Below, in pieces: positions 26,176 through 35,142 of a stretch of 64,000 nucleotides of DNA (position 1 is its first letter; every line of letters starts with the position of its first letter). This stretch comes from Chryseobacterium arthrosphaerae (lineage in GTDB: Bacteria; Bacteroidota; Bacteroidia; Flavobacteriales; Weeksellaceae), in contig NZ_MAYG01000012.1 in assembly GCF_001684965.1 (NCBI RefSeq), positions 496,001 through 560,000 of the forward strand. The letters run 5' to 3'. The notes beneath the pieces were generated by a model. It searched no databases and was not told the origin of the DNA. It saw only the letters and a list, made by a program, of their open reading frames with translations. Made by a program: the position numbers and the translations under genes.

Positions 26176-26772
26176 TTATGGGTTAATTAACTGCTTGCCC
26201 CAGTCTGGAGAAGTAGATGAAGTTGTATTAAATTCATTTACTGCTTTGGAGTAAAATTCCAGGGCTTCGGTTTTATTATTAGAAAGCTGAGCCACTTCGT
26301 ACTTCAGACAGGTAAGTCTTGGGCTGTTCTTTAGCTGGGCGTTTGCTTTTGTCATATAGTCAGTCGCTGTTTTCAGGTCCTTCTGATAGTTTGCAGAAGT
26401 TGCTGTTCTGATTTTCTGTGCATAAATAAGACCCAGAAGAGTATTGATCTCTCCGTTGTTTTTTTCTGAAGCAAGTGCCTGGGTAGCAAATTTTCTTGCA
26501 GTTTCATTTGACTCCGCTGCAGACTTTTCAGGGTTGTATTTTAATAAATGATGGGCCTTGAGATACATGGCTACTGCAGCATAATAATCTGCTTTCCACT
26601 TTTCTGAAGTTTTAGCTTCCGAAAATATATTGAAAAGAGTATCATAATCACCGTCTGTTTTGGCGCCGTTGATTTGCTGAACAGACTGCTGTAAAGCTTG
26701 ATCTGAAAAAGTCTGGGCACTTGCCCAAAAACCGGTCATGAAGAAGCCTAAAACAAATAAAAGTTTATTCAT
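26176..26772 (-). CDS. Secreted small helical (TPR-like) protein
   Basis: A protein of 198 residues when started at the ATG at 26772. An alternative TTG at 26793 falls inside a promoter element, so it is rejected. The signal peptide ends FWASAQ. The rest is alpha-helical with TPR-like units (AKTSEKWKADYYAAVAMYLKAHH, in two parts here; ASEKNNGEINTLLGLIYAQ; SNNKTEALEFYSKAVNEF). TPR proteins mediate protein contacts; this one is probably periplasmic. Function unknown. It stands alone, with its own promoter. Confidence 0.75.
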   Translation of the reverse strand: MNKLLFVLGFFMTGFWASAQTFSDQALQQSVQQINGAKTDGDYDTLFNIFSEAKTSEKWKADYYAAVAMYLKAHHLLKYNPEKSAAESNETARKFATQALASEKNNGEINTLLGLIYAQKIRTATSANYQKDLKTATDYMTKANAQLKNSPRLTCLKYEVAQLSNNKTEALEFYSKAVNEFNTTSSTSPDWGKQLINP

Positions 26773-26790
26773 AGAGGGGATATTTTGTAG

Positions 26791-26798
26791 CAAATATA
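26791..26798 (-). promoter_or_regulatory. -7 element before the TPR-like gene
   Basis: TATATTTG on the minus strand, exact match, 18 bases before ATG 26772. It settles the start choice for this gene. Confidence 0.6.
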
Positions 26799-26980
26799 TG
26801 AAATTATTAACGTTAAATTAAAGATTTTGAGATATATTTAATGAAAACGGCAACTTGTTTTTTGATATGGTATTTTTTTATTTAATTGAAATTGTACGGT
26901 ATTATAAATGTATAGCCTTTTTAAGTGAGTATTTAGAATGGAATTGGTGAAATATTTTTTGAAAAAACAGATATTAAAGA

Positions 26981-27014
26981 AAAATCCGGATAGAAAACGT
27001 TCTGTCCGGATTTT
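26981..27014 (-). terminator. Terminator of the MFS gene
   Basis: AAAATCCGGATAGAA pairs with TTCTGTCCGGATTTT (15 bp with one T-G pair) around loop AACG, and T-rich sequence follows on both sides. Confidence 0.9.
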
Positions 27015-27074
27015 GATTATTTCGAATTGTCTTTAAATCTGATTTGGATGTAAAGGTCTTTGATTAACAATGTG

Positions 27075-28310
27075 TTAATATTGCATTTTTCTCAGTTTAG
27101 GATTGGTAGCTCCTACTGTTAAAGCAACCAGAACCGTCATGCATCCGCCAAAAACTACAGAGCGTACCACCCCAAGAGCCTTTGCCATAAGTCCGCTTTC
27201 AAATTGCCCCATTTCGTTGCTGGACATGATGAAAATTGAATTGACACTCAGCACACGTCCTCTGATATGATCAGGCGTTTTCAGCTGTACAATTGTACCC
27301 CTGATCACCACAGAAATTCCATCCAGCATCCCGCTCATTACAAGGAACATAAATGACAGCCAATACAGTTTGGATAAGCCGAATCCGATGATACACAAAC
27401 CAAAACCGGTTACAACGGCAAGAAGTATTTTACCCTGGTTCTTACGGAGCGGAACAATTGAAAGAATGGTAATGATGCACATGGATCCTATGTCAGATGC
27501 AGCATTCAGCAGACCGAATCCTTCAGCGCCCGAATTTAAAATATCCGTAGCAAATACCGGGATCATGGCAACAGCCCCTCCGAAAAGGACCGCAAACATA
27601 TCAAGGCATAATGCCCCCAGGATTTCTTTGGTTTTAAAAATATAAGAAATCCCCTCACGCATGCTCTCCATGACATCCACTGTTTCTTTTTTATATTCCG
27701 AGTACTGCCTGTTCAGCTGCCAGAAAAATAGCGAGGCTAGGAAGATTAAGGATAAAATCACCACCAGTGTCCATTTTACCCCGACGTACCCGATAAGAAT
27801 ACCGCCTATAGCATGGCCGCATACCGAAGAGATCAGAAAAGTCGCCTGGTTGAGCGTAACAGCATTCGGAAGGTTTTCTTTCTTTACAATTTTAGGAATC
27901 ATGGAAGGAACAATAGGACCAATGAAGGCTCTTGCAATTCCTGTAAAAAATATGACACCATAAATATAATAGGTGATCTGGTGACCTGTAAAGTGCATCC
28001 TTACATTAAGGAACGCAGGAATCAATAGCAGGCCGATAAGGAAAATATAAGCATAATTGCAGATGAGCAGCAATCTTTTTTTCTCGTTCATGTCAATCAC
28101 ATGGCCGGCATACAAAGCACAGCTCACGGCAGGAATTACTTCCGAAAGACCGATAAGGCCTATTGAAAAAGGATCTTTTGTCAGCTGATATACCCACCAT
28201 CCTAATAACGTGGCCAGCATTCTGAAAGCTAAAACAATAAAAAATCTCCCGGTAAGAAGATTTCTGAACTCAACATTTTGTAATGTTTGTAACGGGGTAA
28301 AGGAAATCAT
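27075..28310 (-). CDS. MFS transporter (EntS/MFS_3-like exporter)
   Basis: A protein of 411 residues from ATG 28310 (a TTG two codons upstream is less likely). About 12 membrane helices; the early segment RFFIVLAFRMLATLLGWWVYQLTKDPFSIGL (given here only as a region, residues ~23-50) and AGHVIDMNEKKRLLL place it in the MFS_3 group that includes the enterobactin exporter EntS. It probably exports a small molecule by proton antiport. No siderophore synthesis genes are near, so the substrate is open. Its -7 promoter element overlaps the terminator of the preceding lipoprotein gene and ends 3 bases before the ATG. Confidence 0.88.
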   Translation of the reverse strand: MISFTPLQTLQNVEFRNLLTGRFFIVLAFRMLATLLGWWVYQLTKDPFSIGLIGLSEVIPAVSCALYAGHVIDMNEKKRLLLICNYAYIFLIGLLLIPAFLNVRMHFTGHQITYYIYGVIFFTGIARAFIGPIVPSMIPKIVKKENLPNAVTLNQATFLISSVCGHAIGGILIGYVGVKWTLVVILSLIFLASLFFWQLNRQYSEYKKETVDVMESMREGISYIFKTKEILGALCLDMFAVLFGGAVAMIPVFATDILNSGAEGFGLLNAASDIGSMCIITILSIVPLRKNQGKILLAVVTGFGLCIIGFGLSKLYWLSFMFLVMSGMLDGISVVIRGTIVQLKTPDHIRGRVLSVNSIFIMSSNEMGQFESGLMAKALGVVRSVVFGGCMTVLVALTVGATNPKLRKMQY

Positions 28311-28312
28311 GA

Positions 28313-28347
28313 ACAAAAATAGCCCTAAAAATTTATTTAAGGCTATT
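28313..28347 (-). terminator. Terminator of the lipoprotein gene, overlapping the MFS promoter
   Basis: On the minus strand AATAGCCTTAAA pairs with TTTAGGGCTATT (12 bp, one T-G) and is followed by TTTTTG. The closing stem plus T-run also forms the MFS -7 box. Confidence 0.85.
28314..28321 (-). promoter_or_regulatory. -7 element of the MFS gene, built into a terminator
   Basis: TATTTTTG on the minus strand, exact TAnnTTTG match, 3 bases before ATG 28310. The mRNA would be leaderless. Confidence 0.45.
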
Positions 28348-28402
28348 CATATGTTGATTTTTGACAGATATAGTAAATATATCCTAAAAGATAAAATCTA
28401 TT

Positions 28403-28765
28403 TTAGTCAGCTCTTGAAGAACTGATCACCAATGCCGCAACACCAGCTGCTCCAATGATGGTAGCGCCCGTAGCAATTCTTGCCTTTCTGCTGTCTTTCA
28501 CTGCGGCTACATTCGATTTAGGGATGATGACCTCTGTGCTGTCTTTTTTACCTGCCGTACCTACAAGATTATCTCCAACGATGTTTCTGAATAATATTTT
28601 CTGCTTCGGAGATCCGTCTCTCATCGTAACCTTATAGATCTTCCCGGCTTCCAGATTAGAATAGTTGTTTTTTGAAATATCCTCGCTGTATTTTGTAGTA
28701 GCACAAGATGTAATGACAAATAAAGACGTTAATAAAGATGATTTCAACAGTACAGATGCTTTCAT
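28403..28765 (-). CDS. Small lipoprotein
   Basis: A protein of 120 residues. Lipobox VITSC gives Cys21 as the lipidated residue. The middle is a short beta-rich domain (GKIYKVTMRDGSPKQKILF, NLVGTAGKKDSTEVIIP) and the end is a Gly/Ala hydrophobic stretch (TGATIIGAAGVAALVISSS) that could insert in the membrane. Related small lipoproteins are common in flavobacteria; no function is known. It has its own promoter and terminator. Confidence 0.75.
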   Translation of the reverse strand: MKASVLLKSSLLTSLFVITSCATTKYSEDISKNNYSNLEAGKIYKVTMRDGSPKQKILFRNIVGDNLVGTAGKKDSTEVIIPKSNVAAVKDSRKARIATGATIIGAAGVAALVISSSRAD

Positions 28766-28783
28766 TATTTTCGTTTAGTTTTT

Positions 28784-28791
28784 CAAATTTA
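28784..28791 (-). promoter_or_regulatory. -7 element before the small lipoprotein gene
   Basis: TAAATTTG on the minus strand, exact match, 18 bases before the ATG. Confidence 0.55.
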
Positions 28792-28834
28792 TAATTTTTT
28801 TCGAATATACGTTTTTGGAATTGAAAAAATGTGT

Positions 28835-30334
28835 TTAAAGTTTGTAAATTTCTAAGAGATCTGCCACATTTCTGTCATTAGCCAATCTGGGAGTCTTATT
28901 CTGACCGCCTAATTTCCCTTGAGATTTGGCATATTCATGAAATGCATTTCTGGAAAGTTTTGTGATTTTCAGCTTCTGCAAAATATTTCCGGAGATAAGA
29001 TCGTCATAATACGTATTTCTTGCTCTGAGTTGCTGGTCCAGCTCATCTCTGAATAATTCAAAGTCTTCCGGTTCCTTTTCAAATTCTATCAGCCACTCAT
29101 GGTAAGGTAGGCCTTCGGAAGGGTTTACCTGTGGAGCCAGATGAAATTCTGTAATCTGGGCAGGATATTTTTCAAGAGCGGCTTTTATAGCCTCTTCCAC
29201 CTCAAAAGCAATGACGTGTTCTCCAAATGCAGATGTGAAATGCTTGGTTCTGCCGCTTACCAGGATCCTGTACGGATCTTTACTGATGAACCTGACAACA
29301 TCCCCGATCGAATAAGCCCATAATCCGGAATTGGTAGTAAGAACCAGGGCATAATCTTTATGAAGTTCAATTTCCTTTAACGTCAACCTTCTGGCGCCCG
29401 GCTTCCCATATTCCTCCAAAGGAATGAACTCATAAAAAATTCCATGGTTGGTCAGCAGCAAAAGACCTTCCTGCGTATAATCATCCTGGAAAGCGAAAAA
29501 GCCTTCAGAAGCAGGAAAAGTCTGTATAATATCTACTTTACCGCCAAGAAGATCCTCCATTTTATCCCGGTAGGGTTCGTAGTTGACTCCTCCTGTAACA
29601 ATGAGCTGAAGATTAGGAAAGAGTTGTTTGATCTTTTTGCCATGCTTTTCCGTAAGTTTTTCAAAATACATGATCAGCCATGGGGGAATTCCTGAGATCA
29701 GGGTCATGTTCTCCCTTTCAGTTTCTTCAATGATTTTGTCTACTTTGGCTTCCCAGTCTTCCATAATATTGGTTTCCCAGCTTGGCAGACGGTTTTTCTG
29801 AAGATAATTGGGAATATGATGGGCAACAATTCCCGATAATCTTCCTGTTTTGATCCCGAAAACCTCTTCCAGCTCAGGACTTCCCTGCAGAAATATCATT
29901 TTCCCGTTGACGAAATCTGCATTGTCTTTTTTACTGATATAATGAAACAGTGCACTTTGGGCTCCGGCAATCTGAAAAGGCATTCCTTCCTTTGAAATAG
30001 GAATATATTTGGAACCGGAGGTAGTTCCTGAAGTTTTGGCAAAATATTCAGGCGTTTCTGTCCATAGAATATTAGCCTGTCCTTTTTTTACCCTTTCGAT
30101 GTAAGGTTTCAGGTCTTCATAATCTGCGACGGGAACATTCTCCTGAAATTCCTTTACAGACCGGATGTTCTCAAAACCATGCTCACGCCCGAAAAGAGTC
30201 TTCTGAGCCGTGCTGACAAGAGAAAGTAAAAGTTCCTCCTGGTTTTTCTCCGCATTTTTTTTGAATTCCTCTGCCTTACGGACATGTTTTTTTGCCCAGA
30301 TAAGCGCTGCATTTTTCTTGAAGAAGTTTAACAT
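28835..30334 (-). CDS. GH3 auxin-responsive promoter family protein (ANL-type adenylating enzyme)
   Basis: A protein of 499 residues, full length for bacterial GH3 proteins. ATP-binding motifs are YFAKTSGTTSGSKYIPIS (~residues 101-118), FPASEGFFAFQ and YSIGDVVRF. Plant GH3 enzymes adenylate a carboxylic acid and couple it to an amino acid. The bacterial homologues, widespread in Bacteroidetes, have no assigned substrate. It is cytosolic. A perfect -7 element ends 4 bases before the ATG, so the mRNA is probably leaderless. No pathway neighbours reveal the acyl substrate. Confidence 0.9.
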   Translation of the reverse strand: MLNFFKKNAALIWAKKHVRKAEEFKKNAEKNQEELLLSLVSTAQKTLFGREHGFENIRSVKEFQENVPVADYEDLKPYIERVKKGQANILWTETPEYFAKTSGTTSGSKYIPISKEGMPFQIAGAQSALFHYISKKDNADFVNGKMIFLQGSPELEEVFGIKTGRLSGIVAHHIPNYLQKNRLPSWETNIMEDWEAKVDKIIEETERENMTLISGIPPWLIMYFEKLTEKHGKKIKQLFPNLQLIVTGGVNYEPYRDKMEDLLGGKVDIIQTFPASEGFFAFQDDYTQEGLLLLTNHGIFYEFIPLEEYGKPGARRLTLKEIELHKDYALVLTTNSGLWAYSIGDVVRFISKDPYRILVSGRTKHFTSAFGEHVIAFEVEEAIKAALEKYPAQITEFHLAPQVNPSEGLPYHEWLIEFEKEPEDFELFRDELDQQLRARNTYYDDLISGNILQKLKITKLSRNAFHEYAKSQGKLGGQNKTPRLANDRNVADLLEIYKL

Positions 30335-30338
30335 GGTT

Positions 30339-30346
30339 CAAATTTA
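30339..30346 (-). promoter_or_regulatory. -7 element 4 bases before the GH3 ATG
   Basis: TAAATTTG on the minus strand, exact match, followed by AACC and the ATG at 30334. Confidence 0.5.
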
Positions 30347-30390
30347 TAAATAAGTAGAGAATCTGAAACCATTTTTACAGAGTCAGGCAT

Positions 30391-30424
30391 AAAAAAACCG
30401 ATGAAACGAGTTTCACCGGCTTTT
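30391..30424 (-). terminator. Terminator of the Ala/Pro/Lys-rich protein gene
   Basis: On the minus strand CCGGTGAAAC pairs with GTTTCATCGG (10 bp, one G-T) and is followed by seven T. Confidence 0.85.
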
Positions 30425-30468
30425 CGAAATTTGATTATGAAAATAACAACTATATGTTGATGTTATGC

Positions 30469-30759
30469 TTATTTATTGGCTTTGTACCTTTTATCAGGGG
30501 TGCCGTCTTTTTTCAGATGTTTGTTTTCTTTGTATCTTTTATCCGGCGTTCCGTCTTTTTTCATTTTAGCAGCCGGCTGTGCAGGCTTCGCTTTGGTATC
30601 CATTGGTTTTGCAGCTTTTACTTCTGCAGGTGTAGCTGCTTTTGCGGTAGTAGCTTTTACGGGTGGATGTGCAGGTGCACTTTTAGCGGGAGCAGTCTGC
30701 TGTGCAGTCGCAAGTCCTAATCCTAAGATTAATGACATTGCAGATAATAATTTTTTCAT
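30469..30759 (-). CDS. Small exported Ala/Pro/Lys-rich protein with KKDGTPDKRYK repeats
   Basis: A protein of 96 residues from the ATG at 30759 (a longer frame to 30798 lacks support). The signal peptide ends LGLATAQ. Residues 21-65 are low-complexity Ala/Pro/Lys, and KKDGTPDKRYK occurs twice (67-77 and 83-93). The basic repeat resembles a C-terminal motif I associate with small exported Bacteroidetes proteins. It could bind anionic surfaces such as LPS or nucleic acid, but this is inference. The composition differs from its neighbours. It is transcribed alone. Confidence 0.75.
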   Translation of the reverse strand: MKKLLSAMSLILGLGLATAQQTAPAKSAPAHPPVKATTAKAATPAEVKAAKPMDTKAKPAQPAAKMKKDGTPDKRYKENKHLKKDGTPDKRYKANK

Positions 30760-30880
30760 AGGGATTACTGTTTGTTTTTGTTGAATAAAGATATACAAAA
30801 AGCAGGCTAGAAAATTGATGTTTTTAAACTTAACGAAAGTTTATTACAGCTTAAAAAAAAATTAAAGACCTTTATTGGTC

Positions 30881-30915
30881 ATAAAAAAGCCTGTTTCAGA
30901 AATTGAAAACAGGCT
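30881..30915 (-). terminator. Terminator of the 131-residue lipoprotein gene
   Basis: On the minus strand AGCCTGTTT pairs with AAACAGGCT (9 bp) and is followed by six T. Confidence 0.85.
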
Positions 30916-30941
30916 GCTTATTATATGAATTAGAATATTTT

Positions 30942-31337
30942 TTAACGGGTACAGTTGGCGGTCCATGTTTTACCGTCTCGTATGAACAGTATTTTCAGTT
31001 CATTATTATCAATTCTGATATAAGAGGTTGCACTGGAACCGATCATCACAAGGGTATGATCTCCTTTCTGTTCAAACTCAATTCCGTTAAGATCCGGGAT
31101 TCCGTTTGAAAAACTGAAGTTGTACTTGGTACCACTGGCAATTTTCGTTACAAATACACTTCCGTTATCAGTACTGATATTGGTAGATCCGCCGTCATTA
31201 TAAGAGATACTTCCCTTATAAGTTCCTGCAAAGAAGTCATTGTTGACAGGATCATCATCTCTGCTGCACGACGAAAAAGATAATGCTGTAAAAACCAACA
31301 GCATCATAACTCCTAAAATTTTAATTGCTTTTTTCAT
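30942..31337 (-). CDS. Small lipoprotein, lipocalin-like size
   Basis: A protein of 131 residues from ATG 31337 (MKKAIKILGVMMLLVF); an upstream TTG-type extension is rejected. Lipobox LSFSSC is followed by the acidic SRDDDPVNND, which resembles the surface-export signal found after the lipidated Cys in Bacteroidetes. The rest is a beta-rich domain (GTYKGSISYNDGGSTN, HTLVMIGSSATSYIRID). Possibly exposed on the cell surface. No family is recognised. Confidence 0.75.
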   Translation of the reverse strand: MKKAIKILGVMMLLVFTALSFSSCSRDDDPVNNDFFAGTYKGSISYNDGGSTNISTDNGSVFVTKIASGTKYNFSFSNGIPDLNGIEFEQKGDHTLVMIGSSATSYIRIDNNELKILFIRDGKTWTANCTR

Positions 31338-31379
31338 AATACTATTCTTAAATGTTTGTAAAACTGACAACCCAAACAC

Positions 31380-31690
31380 TATGCCATGAGGAAATAATAG
31401 AATTTATTTAACGAGTTCTTAAATAAATTTGTAAAAAATTAAGATTTTCAAGTGTAAAGATAAAGGCAGATTACAGAGTGTTTATATTCAGTATAAGCTT
31501 TGCAGACGGAGCCTGAAACAGAATATTTCTTTATTATCATTTGCTTTCAAATTCTGGGTAAGTTATTCATTTTAAATCTTCAGCTCTCCGGATTTTCATC
31601 TGTAGAAAAAAATATCCGTACCTTTGTATAGCATAAAAACGGTTTCGGAAAACTCCCGAAATCGCTTTTGTCGTTTATACCATACTATTT
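31380..31690. other. Non-coding interval upstream of mfd
   Basis: AT-rich; it contains the mfd -7 element at 31619-31626 and otherwise nothing recognisable. The lipoprotein promoter is presumably near 31340-31400, but no exact TAnnTTTG box is present there. Confidence 0.4.
31619..31626 (+). promoter_or_regulatory. -7 element of mfd
   Basis: TACCTTTG, exact match, 64 bases before the ATG at 31691. Confidence 0.5.
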
Positions 31691-34600
31691 ATGCAGTTAA
31701 AATCCATCAGCGAAAAGTTTCTTCCGGATCTCATGCAGAAAGAATTCGGAAAAGAAATTTTCACCCGGTTAGAAGACAGTCAGCATATTGCTGTGAAAGG
31801 AAGTGCCGGATCCTCGGTGTCCGTTTTTGTAGCTGAGCTTTTTTTGGTTCAGAAGAAAAATATTCTTTATCTGGTAGATGATAAGGAAGACGCTTTGTAT
31901 GCCAATACAGAAATGGAAGACCTGCTGGGAAAAGATAAGGTGCTGTATTTTCCTGCAACCCATCTTGAACCCTATCAGGTAGAAAAAACACAGAATGCCA
32001 ATCTTGTTTTAAGGACTGAAGTCCTGAATAAAATCAATTCCGGAAGGTCTCCGAAGGTTATCGTAGCCTATGCCGGAGCTTTATCGGAAAAAGTGTTAAA
32101 GAAAGAAGACTTTAAAGCCATTTCTCATCATATAAAAGTGGGAGATCAGCTGGATTTTGATTTTGTGGATGAGTTGCTCAACCATTACCATTTTCAGCAG
32201 GCTGATTTCGTTTCTGAGCCTGGTGAGTTTTCTGTGAGAGGAGGGATTGTGGATGTATTTTCCTATTCCTATGAAAAACCCTACAGGATTACTTTCTTCG
32301 GCAACGAAGTGGAAAGCATCAAAACCTTTGATATAGAAACACAGCTTTCGGTAGAAAAGGTAAAAGAGTTTCAGCTGGTATCCAACATGAATTTTTCAGT
32401 GACAGGAAGCAGGGTTTCTCTGTTACAGCTGTTGCCGAAGGAGAGTTATGTGATTTCCAGAAACGGAATGGTAGGAATGCAGAAGATCAGAACCTTCTAT
32501 GAAAAATCTCTGGAGAAGTATGATGCTTTAAGTAAAGATATTGCCCACAGGACCCCGCAGGAGCTTTTTATCTCTGATCAGGAATTTTTATTCGATTATA
32601 AGAAGTTCAAAACCGTTGATTTCGGTGGAACTGTGATCGAAGGTTTAAAAGAGGTCACCGAAATTAAAATGGAACAGCTTCCCCAGCCTTCATTCCATAA
32701 AAATTTTGAACTGCTGATTGAAGATATTGAGGAAAAACAGAAAGACGGATATGATACCTGGATTTCTTTTTCAACAGAGAAGCAGAAAGAAAGGCTGGAA
32801 TCTATCTTTGAAGAGCTTGAGCATGAGCTTCCGTTTAAAAGTTTTAAATCTGAGCTTCATGAAGGATTTGTTGATAACAGCCATAAGCTCCTGGTCTATA
32901 CGGATCACCAGATTTTTGACCGCTATCAGAGATATAAAGCAAAAAATACATTTGCCAAATCAGAACAGCTTACCCTGAAAGATCTCATGTCCCTGAAAAT
33001 AGGGGATTATATTGCCCATATTGATCATGGGATCGGAAAGTTTATGGGATTGGTAAAAGTGAATAATGACGGTAAGATCCAGGAATGCTTTAAACTGACT
33101 TATAAAAACGGTGACTTATTATATGTCAGCATCCATTCTCTTCATAAAATCTCAAAATACAATGGTCCGGATGGAAGGGAAATTGTGCTCAGTAAGCTGG
33201 GATCTCCAACCTGGAAATCATTGAAACAGAAGACAAAAGCGAAGGTGAAACAAATTGCTTTTGACCTTATCAAACTGTATGCTCAGAGAAAAACGGCAAA
33301 AGGTTTTGCGTATACACCGGATTCTTATTTGCAGAATGAGCTGGAGGCAAGCTTTATTTATGAAGATACTCCGGATCAGGAAAAAGCCACATTTGATGTG
33401 AAAAAAGATATGGAAGCTGATACGGTAATGGACAGGCTGGTTTGTGGTGATGTTGGTTTCGGTAAGACGGAAGTTGCGATTCGTGCGGCATTTAAAGCGG
33501 CTACAGATGGAAAACAGGTGGCTGTATTGGTGCCTACAACCATTCTGGCCTTCCAGCATTACAGGAGTTTTAAAGAAAGGCTGAAAGATTTCCCGGTGAA
33601 TGTAGCCTATGTCAACCGTTTCAGAACAGCGAAACAGAAGGCGGAAACCCTGGAAGCCCTTAAAAACGGAAAAGTAGATATCATTATCGGAACCCATCAG
33701 CTGGTGAGCAGTTCCGTAAAATTTAAAGATCTTGGATTACTGATTATTGACGAAGAGCATAAGTTCGGGGTTTCGGTAAAGGATAAGCTGAAGACCCTTA
33801 AAAATAATGTGGATACCCTTACGCTGACTGCTACTCCGATCCCGAGGACACTACAGTTTTCATTAATGGCGGCAAGGGATTTATCGGTAATCAAAACACC
33901 GCCGCCTAACAGACAGCCGGTAGATACCCAGCTCATCGGTTTCAATGAAGAGACCTTACGTGATGCGGTTTCTTATGAACTTCAACGTGACGGGCAGGTT
34001 TATTTCATCAACAACAGGATTGAAAACCTTAAAGATATTGCCGGACTTATCCAGCGACTGGTGCCGGATGCAAGGGTCATTACCGGGCATGGGCAGATGG
34101 AAGGTAAGCAGCTGGAAAAGAATGTGCTGGATTTTATGGAAGGGAAATATGATGTTCTGGTTTCTACTACGATCGTGGAAAGTGGAGTGGATGTTCCGAA
34201 TGCAAATACCATTTTCATCAATGATGCACAGCGGTTCGGAATGGCGGATCTTCACCAGATGAGAGGAAGGGTAGGGCGAAGCAACAGAAAAGCTTTCTGT
34301 TATCTGATCACACCTCCTTATGATATGATGACTTCTGATGCCAGAAAGCGTCTTGAAGCGATTGAACAGTTCTCTGATCTTGGAAGTGGTTTCCAGATTG
34401 CGATGAAAGACCTGGAGATCCGTGGCGCAGGAGACTTGTTAGGTGCTGAGCAGAGCGGGTTTATCAATGAAATGGGATTTGAAACCTATCAGAAGCTGAT
34501 GCAGGAAGCCCTTGAGGAATTGAAGGATGATGCTGATTTTGAGAATTTATTTGAAAATGAGGAAGACAGGCAAAAACTCTTCAAATCAGTGAAGGATGTC

Positions 34601-35059
34601 AATATTGATACGGATCTTGAATTGATGCTGCCTGATTTTTATATTTCCAACACTGAAGAAAGATTACTGCTGTATCAGAAAATTGCTGAAATCAGTAATG
34701 AGGCAGAACTGCATCAGTTTGAACTTGAACTGATTGACCGTTTTGGTGCATTGCCGAAAGAAGCTGTAAACCTATTGAAAAGTGTTGCCTTAAAATGGCT
34801 GGCGGCTGATATCGGCTTTGAAAAGATTGTCATGAAAAACGGGGTGTTCTTGGGATATTTTCCGGGTAACCCTCAGGATAAATTTTATCAGACCGACCGC
34901 TTCAGGCATATTATCAATTATTTAACCAGAAATCCTGCAGAAGCTCAGCTGAAAGAAAAATCAGGCAAAGAAGGTAATCAGCTCATGATGAGAAAAGAGA
35001 AGGTGAAAAATGTAGATGAGGTCAATATGCTGCTCAAAGCTATCATTGAGCATAATTAA
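31691..35059 (+). CDS. mfd: Transcription-repair coupling factor Mfd
   Basis: A protein of 1122 residues. Order: UvrB-like domains (~1-340, with a degenerate P-loop KGSAGSSVSVFVAEL, as expected for Mfd), RNA-polymerase-interacting CarD-like domain (~425-500; KIGDYIAHIDHGIGKFMGL), superfamily 2 translocase with Walker A VCGDVGFGKTEVA, DEEHKFGV and TLTATPIPRTLQFSL, helicase C domain with QMRGRVGRSNRKAFCYL, and the C-terminal TRCF domain (LPDFYISNTEERLLLYQKI). It removes stalled RNA polymerase and recruits UvrA. It starts a plus-strand unit and ends in a strong terminator. Confidence 0.97.
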   Translation: MQLKSISEKFLPDLMQKEFGKEIFTRLEDSQHIAVKGSAGSSVSVFVAELFLVQKKNILYLVDDKEDALYANTEMEDLLGKDKVLYFPATHLEPYQVEKTQNANLVLRTEVLNKINSGRSPKVIVAYAGALSEKVLKKEDFKAISHHIKVGDQLDFDFVDELLNHYHFQQADFVSEPGEFSVRGGIVDVFSYSYEKPYRITFFGNEVESIKTFDIETQLSVEKVKEFQLVSNMNFSVTGSRVSLLQLLPKESYVISRNGMVGMQKIRTFYEKSLEKYDALSKDIAHRTPQELFISDQEFLFDYKKFKTVDFGGTVIEGLKEVTEIKMEQLPQPSFHKNFELLIEDIEEKQKDGYDTWISFSTEKQKERLESIFEELEHELPFKSFKSELHEGFVDNSHKLLVYTDHQIFDRYQRYKAKNTFAKSEQLTLKDLMSLKIGDYIAHIDHGIGKFMGLVKVNNDGKIQECFKLTYKNGDLLYVSIHSLHKISKYNGPDGREIVLSKLGSPTWKSLKQKTKAKVKQIAFDLIKLYAQRKTAKGFAYTPDSYLQNELEASFIYEDTPDQEKATFDVKKDMEADTVMDRLVCGDVGFGKTEVAIRAAFKAATDGKQVAVLVPTTILAFQHYRSFKERLKDFPVNVAYVNRFRTAKQKAETLEALKNGKVDIIIGTHQLVSSSVKFKDLGLLIIDEEHKFGVSVKDKLKTLKNNVDTLTLTATPIPRTLQFSLMAARDLSVIKTPPPNRQPVDTQLIGFNEETLRDAVSYELQRDGQVYFINNRIENLKDIAGLIQRLVPDARVITGHGQMEGKQLEKNVLDFMEGKYDVLVSTTIVESGVDVPNANTIFINDAQRFGMADLHQMRGRVGRSNRKAFCYLITPPYDMMTSDARKRLEAIEQFSDLGSGFQIAMKDLEIRGAGDLLGAEQSGFINEMGFETYQKLMQEALEELKDDADFENLFENEEDRQKLFKSVKDVNIDTDLELMLPDFYISNTEERLLLYQKIAEISNEAELHQFELELIDRFGALPKEAVNLLKSVALKWLAADIGFEKIVMKNGVFLGYFPGNPQDKFYQTDRFRHIINYLTRNPAEAQLKEKSGKEGNQLMMRKEKVKNVDEVNMLLKAIIEHN

Positions 35060-35101
35060 AATATTATTCGCTGAAATCATTAAATCTTCTATGAATTTTA
35101 T

Positions 35102-35142
35102 AAAAAGCATACAAAAAAGTAAATTTTTGTATGCTTTTTTTG
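35102..35142 (+). terminator. Terminator of mfd
   Basis: AAAAAGCATACAAAAA pairs with TTTTTGTATGC plus a T-run, starting about 40 bases after the stop. It can act in both directions. Confidence 0.85.

Noticed and set aside
30454..30784. Plus-strand open frames opposite the Ala/Pro/Lys-rich protein, rich in Cys, Phe and Ser.
   Set aside because: They are the mirror image of a low-complexity minus-strand gene that has a signal peptide and terminator.
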